Shown here: positions 45,651 to 58,251 of the stretch, in pieces | Numbering within the stretch: the stretch's first letter is position 1 | Layout of the letters: the number at the start of each line of letters is the position of its first letter | Source: Haliotis asinina | Lineage: Eukaryota; Mollusca; Gastropoda; Lepetellida; Haliotidae | Assembly (NCBI RefSeq): GCF_037392515.1 | Contig: NC_090295.1 | Span: 22,794,501-22,858,500, forward strand | Direction of reading: 5' to 3' | DNA length: 64,000 nt | Made by a program: the position numbers and the translations under genes | The notes under the pieces: model-generated | Database searches by the model: none | The model's input: the letters and a program-made list of their open reading frames with translations, nothing else | What the model was told of the DNA's origin: nothing

Positions 45651-48472
45651 AGATTTCTCCTGCCCTTTTCAACTACTCTATACAAACCCGTTACAACAAC
45701 ACCTAACAACATAAACAAAGCCCTACTTGAAACATTCAAACACAACAATCCACTCTGCCTTACACACCTGGATAAACTCCCATAAAGCCATACAAACGCA
45801 GCAGTCTGGCAGAATTCCAGATCAGCTAGTGCATGACACGCCGTAACGCCGCGCCGGACCGTTGATCTATGGGCTGTTGAGTTCTGCGACAAAACTACCG
45901 TATTTCTTCTAATCTTTGTTCAACGGACTTTGCGCGTTTTAGAGGCCCACAACTTACTTATTGCACGTACTAGATGGATGCATCGTAGGAGGATTCCGAC
46001 GCTTACACATATTTTTTGTCTCGGTCTCCTGGTAATAGTGCCCCTTGACTTCAACAGGCTTGGCAGATGCAACACTGGGTCCGACAGTGGAATTCAGTCA
46101 CCAAGATCTGCAACCGCCTTTCACAGACCTCACAGGACTGTTATATCTTTTGTAGTCGCTCTGCGACTTTGAGATTTAAGAACTGGAAAGTGCACATGAA
46201 GCTGAATAGCATTGGATTTCCCCAGTTTATAGCCCTAAGTAATGCTTTAATGGCCAGTTCATATCTGAGTAGGTCAACGTTAAAATCGTGGATAATGTCT
46301 TAGAAAATTGGAGGAAAGAAATAGCAAGGCAAACAAACAAATCCAGTAACTGTAACAATGAACTGCGCTTTTGTTGTATTTTTAAATCATCTTTTTCCCA
46401 GAAATCTTCCAAGGAGACGCTTACAATGAAGCTGCAAAAGAAATAGTTTTGCTGGCCAGTCGAGGCTAGTTATGCTCAAAGTTAACAGACAATATAATAA
46501 TTCACTTGGCCGAAATTTGAATGTAGAAAATAAGCAAAATACCATCAAAAACAAATAAGAAACCATAAGAAATATTTCGTTTAGGTTCAAATAGGTCGCT
46601 AATATGATTAACATTTTTATCAGACCATAGTCTTACACGAATTAGAAGTATAACAACTCAACATGTCGGAGAAATGACCCTCCGAAAATTCACAAACCAG
46701 TCATGCGAATGTCTCTGGAAATTGCAACATAACACAGACACCAGTGAAATCTTTAATAGGCTGGTACACTAAAATGACAATGTGGATGGACTGTGACCTT
46801 CACACCCTAGGAGCATTGAACTCTGATCACGTTCTCAACCCTCTGATGTTGATGTTGCATTGGTGACTGGCACTGTAACTTCACTTTCTCTACAGCTTCC
46901 ACATGACCAAAACATGAAGCCCAATGTAAAATTTAACATGTCAGTGAAAGCGCTCATAAAATCATCATAATAGCCACTGAGAGGCCGAGTCCATTCCACA
47001 AAGAGCTCATAATGCTAAGGTGTGCATATACTTTAACACACTTACATTCTCTTTATGAAACGGGCCCTTGGACAGTGTTCTAGTTTTGAGATTGGGAATT
47101 AGATCTATCTGAAAAGAATGCCTTATGTTTTGCAGCTCTCAGATGTTTAAAATAATAACTTTGGTGAAACCCTGAGCATGAGAGTTGTGCTGAATAAACA
47201 GGTCACAGTGGACCAGATTCATAATCACTACTAAACCTCAAGGAAAAGACAAAATTACTGGGCTTCAAACAGCCATCAGTATTTGACTGATTATTAGTGC
47301 ATCTTTACACTGCTATACCTCACACCTGATAACCTATAAAAGTCCAGGTAAGAATTGCTATTCAAGAACACACACTTGTTTATGAGGCATGCAGCAGGAT
47401 TTGGTGGTCAGTTTCCAAAATCCTTTAAGATGTCAATCACTGGATTGTCTGGTCCAGACAATTATATACTGACCACTGTCATACTGCAGAATAATAATCT
47501 GATATTGTAGAAAAACAAGGCTGACAAAATGATGTCAGGAAAAGATTTGTGTATTTGCTCATTATATACAGTCAACAGTCAGTATGACGGAACATATCAA
47601 AGTTACAAAGCATTAGTACCATCAACAGTCAAACTGGCCGATTGTTATCACTCGAGCCAAGTACCAGACAATACTCAGCACAGTGCAGAACAGATTAATT
47701 GTGTAAACAAATACTACACAGAACATTTCTTAAGGAAGCTGAATGCAGAACTAGACTAATTAGAGGTCCTTACTTCTTCACTAATGAACAAAACACCAAT
47801 ACTTATGGTATTACTGGGGTCATGATGCACTGATGGAAGCAAAATACAATCTTGACATGATCACTGAACTGTTGCAAACTTGTATAAATCCTTTATAGGA
47901 GAGCTCAAAAATATTTTGTCACAGGCGGAATTAACTGTTTTACAAAGAACCAACATACTTAATCAAAGATATGTTTCAGCACATTTATTAAGGTGTATCT
48001 AAACTGGTGTTTAGACAACTTGAAAGCTTTGTCCAAAGACATAAAAAACCTCCATAACAAGAAAAAAATAACAGCCAAAAACAAAATATGAGGGCAAGAG
48101 AATCTGGGGTCTTGATAATAGCCTTGTTTAGCTTAATTGTGAGGAGAGTATGAATGACTAACACCTGAAGTCAAGAGCTGGCTTGCCAGGAGCATATCCA
48201 TGATTTTGGAGAAGGTGTGCACTAATTCATGAAGTCCAAGTTAGGGAAATGCTCCTCAGAGAAAATTTGCTCACATCTGGTAACATGCCTCAGCCAAGTA
48301 GTCAAGGTGGTCACATTCAATGATGTGTACAAATTATCTCTGCATTGTTCTGAAGTCTTTCATGTACCTGATAATTATAATCATAGCAAGCAGCATGATG
48401 CGCAGTAAGTAAAAAAATGCCTCCACTGTCTGAGTATTTATCAGCTCTGCGAGTACAGTGTATTCTCATGAT
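45651..48472. other. Intergenic interval 3' of MEPCE
   Basis: No gene with support. A SINE fragment lies at 47,425-47,500 (minus; CACTGGATTGTCTGGTCCAG). Open frames of 60-118 codons here have no recognised domain. The part nearest 48,472 is likely to contain the MEPCE 3' UTR. Confidence 0.5.
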
Positions 48473-51400
48473 CTATGAGGCAGTGTAATTGTGGTTACTC
48501 TCTTCACACATTGTCACATCCATCTGACCACTGGCGGAGGTCAACAGATCCTCACTCCTTTGACCACTGGTTGAGTCCGACATTCCAGCGCTCTGTCCTG
48601 ACTCCAATCGAACTGGACTAGCTGCCTTGCTCTTCTCACTTGGTGTATCTAGGCTGTCTGCAACCTGGGGGGATGGGGGGATACTATGTTCAGACTCCAG
48701 TTGAACTGGACTAGCTGCCTTGCTCTTCTCACTTGTTGTATCCTGACTGTCTGCAACTTGGGGGGATGCCACAGACTGCAGTGTTGGGGCCAACACATGG
48801 TTCCTGCCAGTCTGGCTATTTTCATCAATGTCTGTATAAGGAGTGTTTCCTGACGTGTCAGCTTTGGTGTACAGCTGGAGAGGTCGACGGAACCCTGAAG
48901 AAATTATTTTTTTCATGTGAATGAAAGATAAACATTAACAAATATTGCTTTCAAGAATAGTGATAACCTATAGTGACAGCCAAAAACATTGTTTGAAATA
49001 CCACAAGATAATTAAGTGAGTAAATGGATTTGAACCCTGGTCTTCAGCATGATGATATAGGGTTAAGATGGCTATTTCATGAAACTGGCCACTAAAAGAA
49101 GGCTTGTGCTTGTTACCATCCTTTAGAAAGTGTGTATGCAACAAGTGTTGGCAAATGTCTGACTAACGCAAGCATCTATGTTGTCATGGTACTTCCCCTC
49201 ATGTGTAGTAAACTTTCTATAATGTCAACAAGCACTGAGTGTAGATATCATCTTCAAAAGATCTGAGATTATTAGTCAACATTTCAAACCACAACATGTC
49301 TACCTTACCACAATAACTAAGTGATAGAACATGCAATATTAAGTTGAATCCCTGTTTTAATCCCAAGGGAGTTGGTTTTCTGTCACCTGGAACAGTATTA
49401 CAGTAAAATCATAGTGGGTGAACATAACTTGGAGGGAAATCTGGAAGGAATCCTGGCCTCAGATATTACTACCTTGATGAAATTCGATGAAAATTCCCAT
49501 GGAGCTTAATGCTTAGATTGGAACCCCAAATCACAAGTTTCTGGTGTATCCATGAGATCTAATCCACACACAGTGTACAAGACATACAGATTTTGAGTAC
49601 TGCATCAGCTACATGCCCAACTGAACTTAACAGTAATGTATCAGAGAAATAAACAGCACATCTGATGCGTTAGTACTTCAGTCTGGATTTTTAGTGAATG
49701 TTGCAAATTAACACCTTAAATACCAAAATGTGTGCCAATGCAGTTGAGTCTTTTCACATTCATGGTAACCATGGTACAGAAGACATGTGGATTATATAAA
49801 TGTTGTGCCCATGAGTATGCTGTAGCATTAAACAAAAAGGTGCCACTGCACATTTTTCAGTGTGAATGATACTTGCCTGAAGCATTGATGGGGTGGTGAA
49901 GGGGAGATAATTTGAAAGAAGCCATCAATTCTTCCCAAAGTCATCCACATAGAGACATAATTCTTAACAGGTAGACTTAAAAGAAACAGATTCCCATATG
50001 GCTGAGATATCAGGGGTGGCGTCTAATCTTCTTTATCAAGCCATATTTACCTTGAGTGAAATGGGTTCAATTCTGTACACACACTATCTTTGTTCGCACT
50101 GACTACAGCATTAATATAAACAAGATATGCTTTGATATTTGGTGTGCACTGAAAATGTTGGACATTTACAATCGATTCCCACCATGTTTGATTGAAGCTT
50201 ACGCAGGCAATCAGCATTATTCCAGCTATATGGCAGGGGTCTGTACGTAATTGAGCCTGTACCATATAATCCAGTGATCAATAGCATGAGCATAGATCAA
50301 ATTGGGATATGATAAAATGTGGAAAACAAGACAACAAGCTTGATCACCCAATGCCACCGGTTGACTTTTAAGTCGCATGACAAGCATGGGTTGCTGAAGA
50401 CCAATTCTAATCCAGCCTTCATGGGTCTGATGATCAGGTGATTTACCTTTTGATTTGTTGAAAGGCACTCCAATGACTTCACACTTGGAAAATCCAACCT
50501 CTTTCAAAAGATAGTTTGGAAAGTTCTCGGGTCTCAGCTTTATGTTCTGATAATTCTTGAAGATTGTTTCCTGAAATAAGAAAACATGTTATAACATGTA
50601 TTATTTTCATTTCAGCGTAAAATATATACAGTGGAAAATGTCTTAAAACCTCTTCAACTCCGAAGTGTTCTACTTATACTGAGTTCTTCAACTTGGAAAA
50701 TAGTAAAGTCTACACTGAGCCACAGGACTGAACCCCAAATCTTCTTACACTTCAATATGCCTCCTCAGATAAAATTTGATATCTTATTTGGGCTGTGAGA
50801 ATCACTGAAAATGATGACACTTCCCCATACAAACAAGATCAGACTGGGTGAATTAGAATCTTGCAACTCAAAATTGCTTCTTTCATCATGCCAGTTTAAA
50901 GGGGCACTGATGTTTCTCGCCAATGATACAATTACGAAATCAAACTGCAAGCTGGTCACCCGATCCCTCAACACGGGAACGTCACCAGTGGGACATTAAC
51001 ATGGGTGGATGCCCATCACGTTATTTGTCATCATTCACTCGCTAGTCAGTTAATGAATTTATAACAGGTATAAGTAGTGGTAACACCATCAGATTACCCA
51101 ACGAAGACTCCCATTGGGCATTTCTCCTGTCTGGGTTAAACACTCAAATGATGAATCAAGGTCTGATGTGGCACATGTAATACATGTTATGTAATTTGTG
51201 CATGTAAGTGCAGCAAGAGGAATTATCAGCTGAGTTACAAAGACAAACATCGATCAAAGGATTAACCAATAACACGCTGATTTATTAATTACTTTTATCT
51301 TCCACAGCCGATTTGTCAAAAGGTAGTGTCGATTTACTATTCTATATTGAATACAACATGTTGCAAAGTGCCTGTGTAAGAATAACACCCTTCCTGCTAA

Positions 51401-54400
51401 TGATTAACAACCAATCTGTTGACTGATCGCTCATTATTGGTTAACTAAATTACTTAGAATGGCGTACACCATACAACTGGTTGCCAGGTGTGCTATCTTG
51501 GGTGACCAATGAGACTACACACCAATGTGAAAAACCTGAAACGATGGATCACTTTTTCGCATAATAGACTGTTGAAAGAATCATGACACAGAGCAGGATT
51601 ATCTACCACCTGCAGACGAATGGCATATCGTACTTTTATGTGGACACAGACGGACATATTTCTGAGTGAGGTAATAGCCTGACATTGCTATAGCCTTAGT
51701 CTATTTTAAATTCAAAGTTTGCATTTTGCTTTAATTCATTTGTTGTAGCATTCAACAGAATGTATATGACAGATAACATACACTAGGTGTGTGAAATATG
51801 ATTCCCGTTTGGCAATCTATACAATATTTAGATACTACAGTCATGTCATGTCATGTTATAAATCCACCATAAGAACAAGCAGATCATGTGCTTCTTTTCT
51901 AATGAAGTTTTAAAATGCACACACAAATGATAATAAACTAATTAGGATTATGAGACAAAATATAAAGATGTACATTTACCTTGTTATTTTTCAGTTCTAT
52001 TAGTTTTTACCACTGACCGATCATAAGAAGTGTTTTAATTTCCTTTCATAATAGTGAAGTAAAAGTAACTTTTGTTGATCAGTCGAAACTTTCAATAGCG
52101 CATTTGGGTGGTGCAGAAGAAGTTACAAACCAGTAACACATTCTGGGATATCATCCAGGCACTCATGGGAAAAGTACAATAACAAAAGCAACAACCCGTC
52201 CATGGAAATTGATCTGCATCAGTGCCTCTTTAATCTGTACCATTTACCAGAATTGTACATTTTCAAATACCCTTCTGAAGGCAATTTCAAAGTTTGAAAT
52301 TTTCATGTTTCTTAGCAACATGATGATGGTCTGTAAGTAACTGAACTAGTGATTGATACTGTGAGCAATGCCATCCATGAATTAACATAGTCAACAAGCA
52401 TATACTACCATTATTTTCACGATTATTATTACTAACAAGTCATTATTATTACTATTTTCAAAATGATTATGGTGATTGTTATCCTTACATTCAACTTCTT
52501 CCTCTTCTTGTAGGAAGCCCATGCTTGCGGTTCTAGGATGAGTTTGCCTCCAGGTCTGAGTAGCTTGAATATTCTTTTGAATGCACGCTTCAATCCATCA
52601 TCGCCCCAGTTGAGATGAATCCATTTTGTGATGCTGAGAGCTAGGACCAGATCATATTCTTCTTCCTGGAACTCCAGCATCTCATCACTTTCAAGCACTA
52701 TGTTTCCCTGTAAAAGAAATTACACTGTTATTCCACTTGTTAAGTGCAAATTTTACAAAAGGAATTTGTATTCATATGAACTATGAAAATATATTATTTT
52801 GCTTAAGTAGTCAAAATCGCAATCTTCCATGACCATCTCTGTGCACAAAAGAACAAAGGGCACTGAGATTGCTGAGATTTAGAGGTTTGTTGTTTATTGC
52901 ACTCGGCAATATTCCAGCAACAAGATCAGACAATCCAATGATCAACAGCAAGAGCAATAATCCCTGCAATTGGGTTATGATGACGTGTCAACCAAGTCAT
53001 CAAGTCTGACCACCCGATCATGTTACTTGCCTCTCACAACAGGCATGGATTTCTCAGATTGCGAGGGAATTTCAGATTTTAAGCTGGTTTTTTATATCAC
53101 TGAGATTAATGCGTAAAATCTTGCAGAGTAAGTCAGTGAAACCGTGATCAAAGTATATCACATGAAAATGAATACACGGTTATTGTCAGCACAAGAAAAC
53201 TGCAGCATACCTGCATGAACATCAGGTTATTTGGAAACTGTGGAAATTCATGTCCCTTTCCGAGTGGAGGAGCTGCCATTGGGCCATAGTTCACCGAGCT
53301 TGATGTTGCAAACTTTGTTGTGTCAGCTGAACAGGAAGCCAAATAGTAGCGGATGTTCTTCCTGGCGATTTTGATCAGATTTGCATCAATGTCCATACCA
53401 ATGATCTTTCTCGGATGATAATCTCTGGCGATGGCTAAAGTCAAATGCCCTACATTGCAACCAATGTCCAACACATCCTTTGTCTCAAACCACTCCGATT
53501 CAAAATTGATCATCCTGTGATCTTGTTCTGCACTTGGATTCCTGTAGCCATAGTACCTATTGTAATTGCCATAGATAAATTTGGGATTTTTTGCAAACTT
53601 CACCGGGCTTTTTGTTTTAGAAAAACTAGAACTTTTTTGGTTGCTGAACTGTCTTTTGGTCTTTTTCGGTGGTGTAAGCTTAGGTTCAGGGCTACTTGTA
53701 CAGAATAATGCTCTAGATGCATCAAAAGTTGTCTCAGAAATATTACAGGATTCACTAATGGTCTTCCTCCTCCTACGGAGTTTTGGTGATGCTTGGGGGA
53801 TGACTGGGGATACTATCTTATTGCTGCATTTGTTGGTATTAGCACTCTGAACATCAAGAGTCAGTTCACCACTCGACAATTCATCGCAAATATCGTGACT
53901 GGTGTCAATGTCTATTTTCAACGCCTCTAAAAGATCCCTCTTCTTCTCCCCTGGTCCCTCTTTCAACAATGGAGTAGATGTGGAGTGAGATGTACTTTCT
54001 TTACGCTTATGTCTGTAACTTCTTTTCCTCTTCTTGCATATTCTACTCATAAACGAATCATCATCAGCATTTAAATTCAATGGGTCTGTGATGTTTGGTG
54101 GAATAACGACTTCAACTTTCTGTCGATGTGATGGTGTGGGTATGGGTGAAGAAACAGGTGTTGATTCATTCAAGACTTTTCCTTCTTCATCATGATATAA
54201 ACTGTTCAGATTGAGAGGATCATTTATATTCCCTCCTAAAAGAAACTTTGTTGGTAAAGTCATCTTTTTACCAGTAACCTTTGCATCCATAAGGAATTTT
54301 CTTTTCTTCATGAATGAAATGTGAGATCCTTGAGCAGTTTCACCAAGCTTCTGAGGCATTGAATAACGCCTTTTCCTGTACTGAATTTCTTTCGGCTTGT

Positions 54401-54593
54401 CTGCCCTGGAAAACGAATTCCTGTGCTGTTTTTCTCCATTTTTATCTTGAAAAGACACATCTTTACCAACTTTATTCTTCGACTCTTTCTGTAACTTCTC
54501 GTCGCTGCTATCTCCTGGTTTTAATCGTTCTCCACATTGGAATCCTTCGATTTTAAACTGTGACTTTGTCGGGGTTTTGACTTCCACGCTCAT
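48473..54593 (-). CDS. MEPCE: 7SK snRNA methylphosphate capping enzyme, four exons
   Basis: Exons (minus): 54593-53211, 52707-52489, 50570-50447, 48894-48473. All junctions are GT-AG and the phases (0, 0, 1) agree, giving 715 residues. MEPCE/BIN3 caps the 5' gamma-phosphate of 7SK RNA with a methyl group from SAM and stays bound to the 7SK/P-TEFb particle in the nucleus. Family marks: basic disordered N part with [16 protein letters not shown] (about 113-128) and [12 protein letters not shown]; then [19 protein letters not shown] motif [17 protein letters not shown] (about 371); [71 protein letters not shown]. The core ends at [10 protein letters not shown], where human MEPCE nearly ends; about 125 more residues follow, with a 31-residue tandem duplication. 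Start chosen at the first ATG of the conserved frame. Confidence 0.97.
48590..48785 (-). repeat. 93-bp (31-residue) duplication in the last MEPCE exon
   Basis: Two in-frame copies encode [20 protein letters not shown] plus xLESxxS. Their DNA is about 90 percent alike, spaced 93 bases apart (AACTGGACTAGCTGCCTTGC at 48,611 and 48,704). Confidence 0.93.
48895..50446. other. MEPCE intron 3 with SINE
   Basis: The intron is bounded by GTAAAT (donor) and TTTCTTCAG (acceptor) on the minus strand. A plus-strand SINE occupies 50,208-50,432, close to the donor. Nothing else is recognised. Confidence 0.85.
50208..50432 (+). mobile_element. SINE in MEPCE intron 3
   Basis: CATTATTCCAGCTATATGGC, ATAATCCAGTGATCAATAGC, ATGACAAGCATGGGTTGCTG: diverged copy of the 33,096 family, opposite to the gene. 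Confidence 0.85.
50571..52488. other. MEPCE intron 2
   Basis: Donor GTAAGG after the Asn codon, acceptor TTATTTCAG. It contains no gene or clear repeat. Confidence 0.85.
52708..53210. other. MEPCE intron 1 with SINE
   Basis: Donor GTATGC, acceptor TTTTACAG. A plus-strand SINE copy lies at 52,890-53,045 (GGCAATATTCCAGCAACA, GACCACCCGATCATGTTAC). Confidence 0.85.
52890..53045 (+). mobile_element. SINE in MEPCE intron 1
   Basis: TCGGCAATATTCCAGCAACA, CAATCCAATGATCAACAGCA, GTCAACCAAGTCATCAAG; diverged member of the 33,096 family, opposite to the gene. Confidence 0.78.
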
Positions 54594-54728
54594 TTTGGCT
54601 ATAAATGTTTCCTCTTGTGTACAGCTATCACACTGTCACATCCCCACTGTCTGGAAATACTGCTTATGACATATGCTGGAAACCTCTCAGCTGTTTTTAA
54701 CAGACGACGCAATGACGATACATGTCTA

Positions 54729-54742
54729 GCGCCCCCTGGCGG
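54729..54742 (-). promoter_or_regulatory. CTCF-type core motif upstream of MEPCE
   Basis: The minus strand reads CCGCCAGGGGGCGC, equal to the core consensus of the bilaterian insulator protein CTCF. It lies 136 bases upstream of the MEPCE ATG in a locally CpG-rich stretch. Binding is inferred from the motif only. Confidence 0.6.
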
Positions 54743-54949
54743 ACCTAGTGCGTGTCGACATCGTACAAACGTAAATAAACAATACACCTTCAAAAGTAAT
54801 ATTACAGCTGCGTGTGGAAAGGGGCTCGGTGACGTAGCAAACGAAACGTCCTTAAACACCATATATCGCCGATTATGCAGTCCTGTCGGCCAAATTGTAG
54901 GCGAACAACTTCTCCCCCTCGCACCTGCTTGGAACACACAATGCCCAAC

Positions 54950-54959
54950 GCGCATGCGC
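54950..54959. promoter_or_regulatory. NRF1-type palindrome upstream of MEPCE
   Basis: GCGCATGCGC, the palindromic core of NRF1 sites found in many housekeeping promoters, about 360 bases upstream of the MEPCE start codon. It suggests a TATA-less CpG promoter between here and 54,600. Confidence 0.55.
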
Positions 54960-55019
54960 AAGAGTTATAATACAGACACATACTATTTTCCTCACAAATA
55001 ATTTCTTTATCAACAAACA

Positions 55020-55654
55020 TTCCAGCTATTTTCCGTGCAACACAGTGGTTTGGGTGAAATTCGCTAGTGGCGACATGCCAAAACAGAATGCAACTCTTTG
55101 CCAGTACGTAGTTTACCTATCATGTCAGGTAGTTTACCCACCATGTCAGTAGTGCTACGATTCCTACGTATAATGGTTTAATCTTTGCTTTTTGTAAAAT
55201 AGAAGTCTCAGTTCATCAGCACCAACTGATTTGAAACGGTATACATGCAATGATGAAGCATCGGTTTGACAGAATGTTTGGTGAGAAGGTGTTTTATTAC
55301 CTACAGGTTGTGATTATCCAAATGCATAATTACTGAAAAATATTGCTTTATAAAGATACCGCAGATATTTCGTGTTTATAAATCAGACTGAGGAAGTCGA
55401 TGATTTAGTACTATTTTTTGTTCACATCCTTAGATATCTGGTATTATAAAGCATACATGTTGCGATTTAAAAGGGACACAAATCGGAGGAAACTTGACCA
55501 ACAAACGTTTCATCAAGGAAAATAGAAACAATCCTGGTTTGATTATGATTAAACTTGAATGAAAGGTTGTTCGTCTGCTGCTTACAGAATTCATATATTA
55601 CGTCACATGATGATAAAATGATAGGCTAATTTTGATACACAGACACCAGTGTGT
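55020..55654. other. Intergenic, nothing recognised
   Basis: No open frame with domain support on either strand. Confidence 0.5.
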
Positions 55655-55656
55655 CG

Positions 55657-55730
<74 letters not shown>

Positions 55731-55870
55731 GTGTTTGTGTGTCTGTCGGTGTGTGTGAGAGAGATCTCGAATGTGTGCATGTGTGTGTGAGAGAGCGTGT
55801 TAGTGTGTGTGAGAGAGTGTGTGTGTGAGAGAGAGAGGGAGAGAGTGTGTGTGTGTGTGTGCGTGCGCGC
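55655..55870. repeat. (GT)n(GA)n compound microsatellite
   Basis: A GT run, then a GA run, then alternating GT/GA blocks ending in GCGCGCGCG. A related GT/CG tract lies at 56,005-56,065. Confidence 0.95.
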
Positions 55871-56065
55871 GCGTTACTCTCCCCTACCTGTTAAGTTACA
55901 GTAAGCTTATCACTGATGTAAGGATTATGGTCGATCAAAAATGAAAAACGTTCAGCATGTTTCAGGCCTCTTGAATATTAAATTATCACACATACCCCTT
56001 CTCTCCCTCTGTGTGCGTGTGAGGGCGCGCGCGCGTGCGTGCGTACGGGTGTGTGTGCCTCCGAC

Positions 56066-56837
56066 AGCAAAAGAGTTTGTACAATGAGTGAAGCCCATTT
56101 TCGGATGACTCCCGGACTCATTAACTCATTCAAATAATTCCAGGACTCTAAAATTTTACATGTAAGTACACTCACTCTTGGATGTACCTGTGTGTGTGTG
56201 TGCCTGTATATACTGTGACTGGAAAGGGGAACGTACGTACAAACGTATGTCCCCCCAACACCATGTCACGTGCTCATTCCATGCATACGTCGTGCATACG
56301 TGACCTGAGTATCAAGGATAACGTACATCTCGCCTGTACACATTCTAACAGGCTGTCCTTGCCCAACAGGCCTACACAACAGCGTTCCCTGTGATTGTGC
56401 ACTCATTTCTGGCAGCCATGTACTATAAGCAACACGTACAATACTAACAAACTGAAGTACAACAACATCGGTTTATAAAAATATATATTCAAGTGTTCAT
56501 ATTTTCTTAACATCCTGCCCTCATGAGCACACATATACAACTGTACTGTGTATCACTGCGGGCACGTCAAAGGGTGTACCTGTCCGTACGACAGCGGTTT
56601 GCCGGGGTCAAGACTTCAAGTCATGGAGACTATTATTAGACATTTTCCTATCGTGCATGCTGCATTGTCTCACAGTTCCTGAAGCACATCATTTTCGCTG
56701 CTGCCTAGCCCTCCTGGCTAAAGCCCATAATGAAGCAGGTCTAGATTAACCAGGTCCAGAATACATGTATACCCCAATTCACTGGGATCCTTTTCAATTT
56801 CAAAGAGTCTATTTGTTACTTTGAGATTCGTGTTAGA
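56066..56837. other. Intergenic, nothing recognised
   Basis: No gene or clear repeat beyond short GT tracts (56,190-56,202). Confidence 0.5.
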
Positions 56838-57180
56838 AGTGGTCTTCAATTACCCATGCTTGTCGTAAGAGGTGACTAACATGTTACCCATGAGAGGTGA
56901 CTAACATGTTACCCATGAGAGGTGACTAACATGTTACCCATGAGAGGTGACTAACAGGATCGTGTGGCCAGGCTCGCTGACTTGGCTGACATGGGTCAAC
57001 ATATGTCTCAACAAGCAACACACAAACGGAGAAAACAATACATCCGACACAAATTAAGTCGCTTTCACACTTTAACGTATACCAACTGCGTAGATCGATG
57101 CTCGTGCTGTTGGTCATCGGATTATCTGATCCAGACTCTTTTTACGGAGTTAAACAACATCCAACCAACCAACCAACCAA
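56838..57180 (-). mobile_element. SINE with an internal 25-bp expansion
   Basis: Minus-strand copy (ATTACCCATGCTTGTCGTAA, GCTCGCTGACTTGG, GATCGATGCTCGTGCTGTTG, ATCGGATTATCTGATCCAG). Within it the segment CATGTTACCCATGAGAGGTG plus ACTAA is repeated about three times (56,870-56,955), a tandem expansion inside the element. An (AACC)n tail follows. Confidence 0.82.
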
Positions 57181-57789
57181 GTAAAACTATGGATAATCAC
57201 CAACTGAATTCTCATGAGGCAAAACAATAATTTGGTTGAAAGATGCTTCGTCAAAAATTCGTACAAATCTATTTACGGTCTCTCCTTTCTGATCACTATA
57301 ATATGATGTCTCTAGACCTGAAAACATTTCAAGTGTCATCGCCTCAAATAGCTGTAAAACTGCTGTTGTGGCGTTAAAAAATGCTCACTCATTCTTCATT
57401 TCCAAAGAATGTCATTTTCTAATATCAGTAACAAGATTTGGAAATATCAAAACATTGTGAACATGTGCCTGAAATAATCTAAGGATGGACAAGAAATCGA
57501 CTTCTTATGTTGCATGGGATGATTCATGGGGGTGGAGGCGTGTGGGAGACGGGGGGAGGGGGGAGGGTCTGCCGATGTGTTGGTAATCATACACTGTACG
57601 TGCACGTTTGCGTGTGCATGTGCATGTGCATGTGCATAGGTATCTGTACGTTGTTAATGCACTGTTAATGTTGTCAGAACGGTTTGTCAGAACCAGAAAT
57701 TCAAGTCAGTGTATGTGGTAGCGAGAACTGTTCACGTCGCATGGGTATACAGGACATATCCCACAACGAGATATGTTCCCGAGCCGGAC
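57181..57789. other. Intergenic, nothing recognised
   Basis: No gene. A G-rich patch lies at 57,550-57,566 and a (TGTGCA)n patch at 57,612-57,637. Confidence 0.5.
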
Positions 57790-57967
57790 TGCTGGTCACG
57801 GCCTGTACAATATAGGGTGGGACAGCATTGTGCCTAAAGCGTTCGATCGTCACCCTGAAGCGCTGGGGTTGATTCTCCGCTTGGGTGCAGTGTGTGAAGC
57901 CAATTTCTGTTGTTCTTCGCTTGTTGATACTGCGGGAATATTGCTGAACTCTAAACGACTATACTAG
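57790..57967 (+). mobile_element. tRNA-derived SINE (diverged)
   Basis: CCTAAAGCGTTCGATCGTCA, GGGGTTGATTCTCCGCTTGG (B-box region), GTGTGAAGCCAATTTCTG, GGGAATATTGCTGAA: the same family as 45,497-45,650. Confidence 0.75.
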
Positions 57968-58251
57968 GTACATAAAGAAACTGTGCATACAAAATTTAGA
58001 ATCTAAATTTATCACACCTGTGTAGAAACATAAGGATTTAAAAATTAGTGACATGTGTCCAACATGCATGCATATGCCACGTTCCGTGACGTCAGTGGTT
58101 TCATCCTTGGGACGAGCAATACGTTGTTGCACGTGCATTCCGGTAAAGGGAAACAGAGCAAATGAATGCCACGTAATACTGTCAGTTTGGAAAGGTGAAC
58201 TCCTGCCCTTGCGATCGTTCCAAAATAATTAACGGCTATTGAACGCATAGT

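Noticed and set aside
54599-54961. 120-codon minus-strand frame just upstream of MEPCE as an N-terminal extension or separate gene
   Set aside because: It is in a different frame from MEPCE, has no domain, and the first ATG of the conserved frame is at 54,593. CpG-rich promoter sequence tends to be open by chance.
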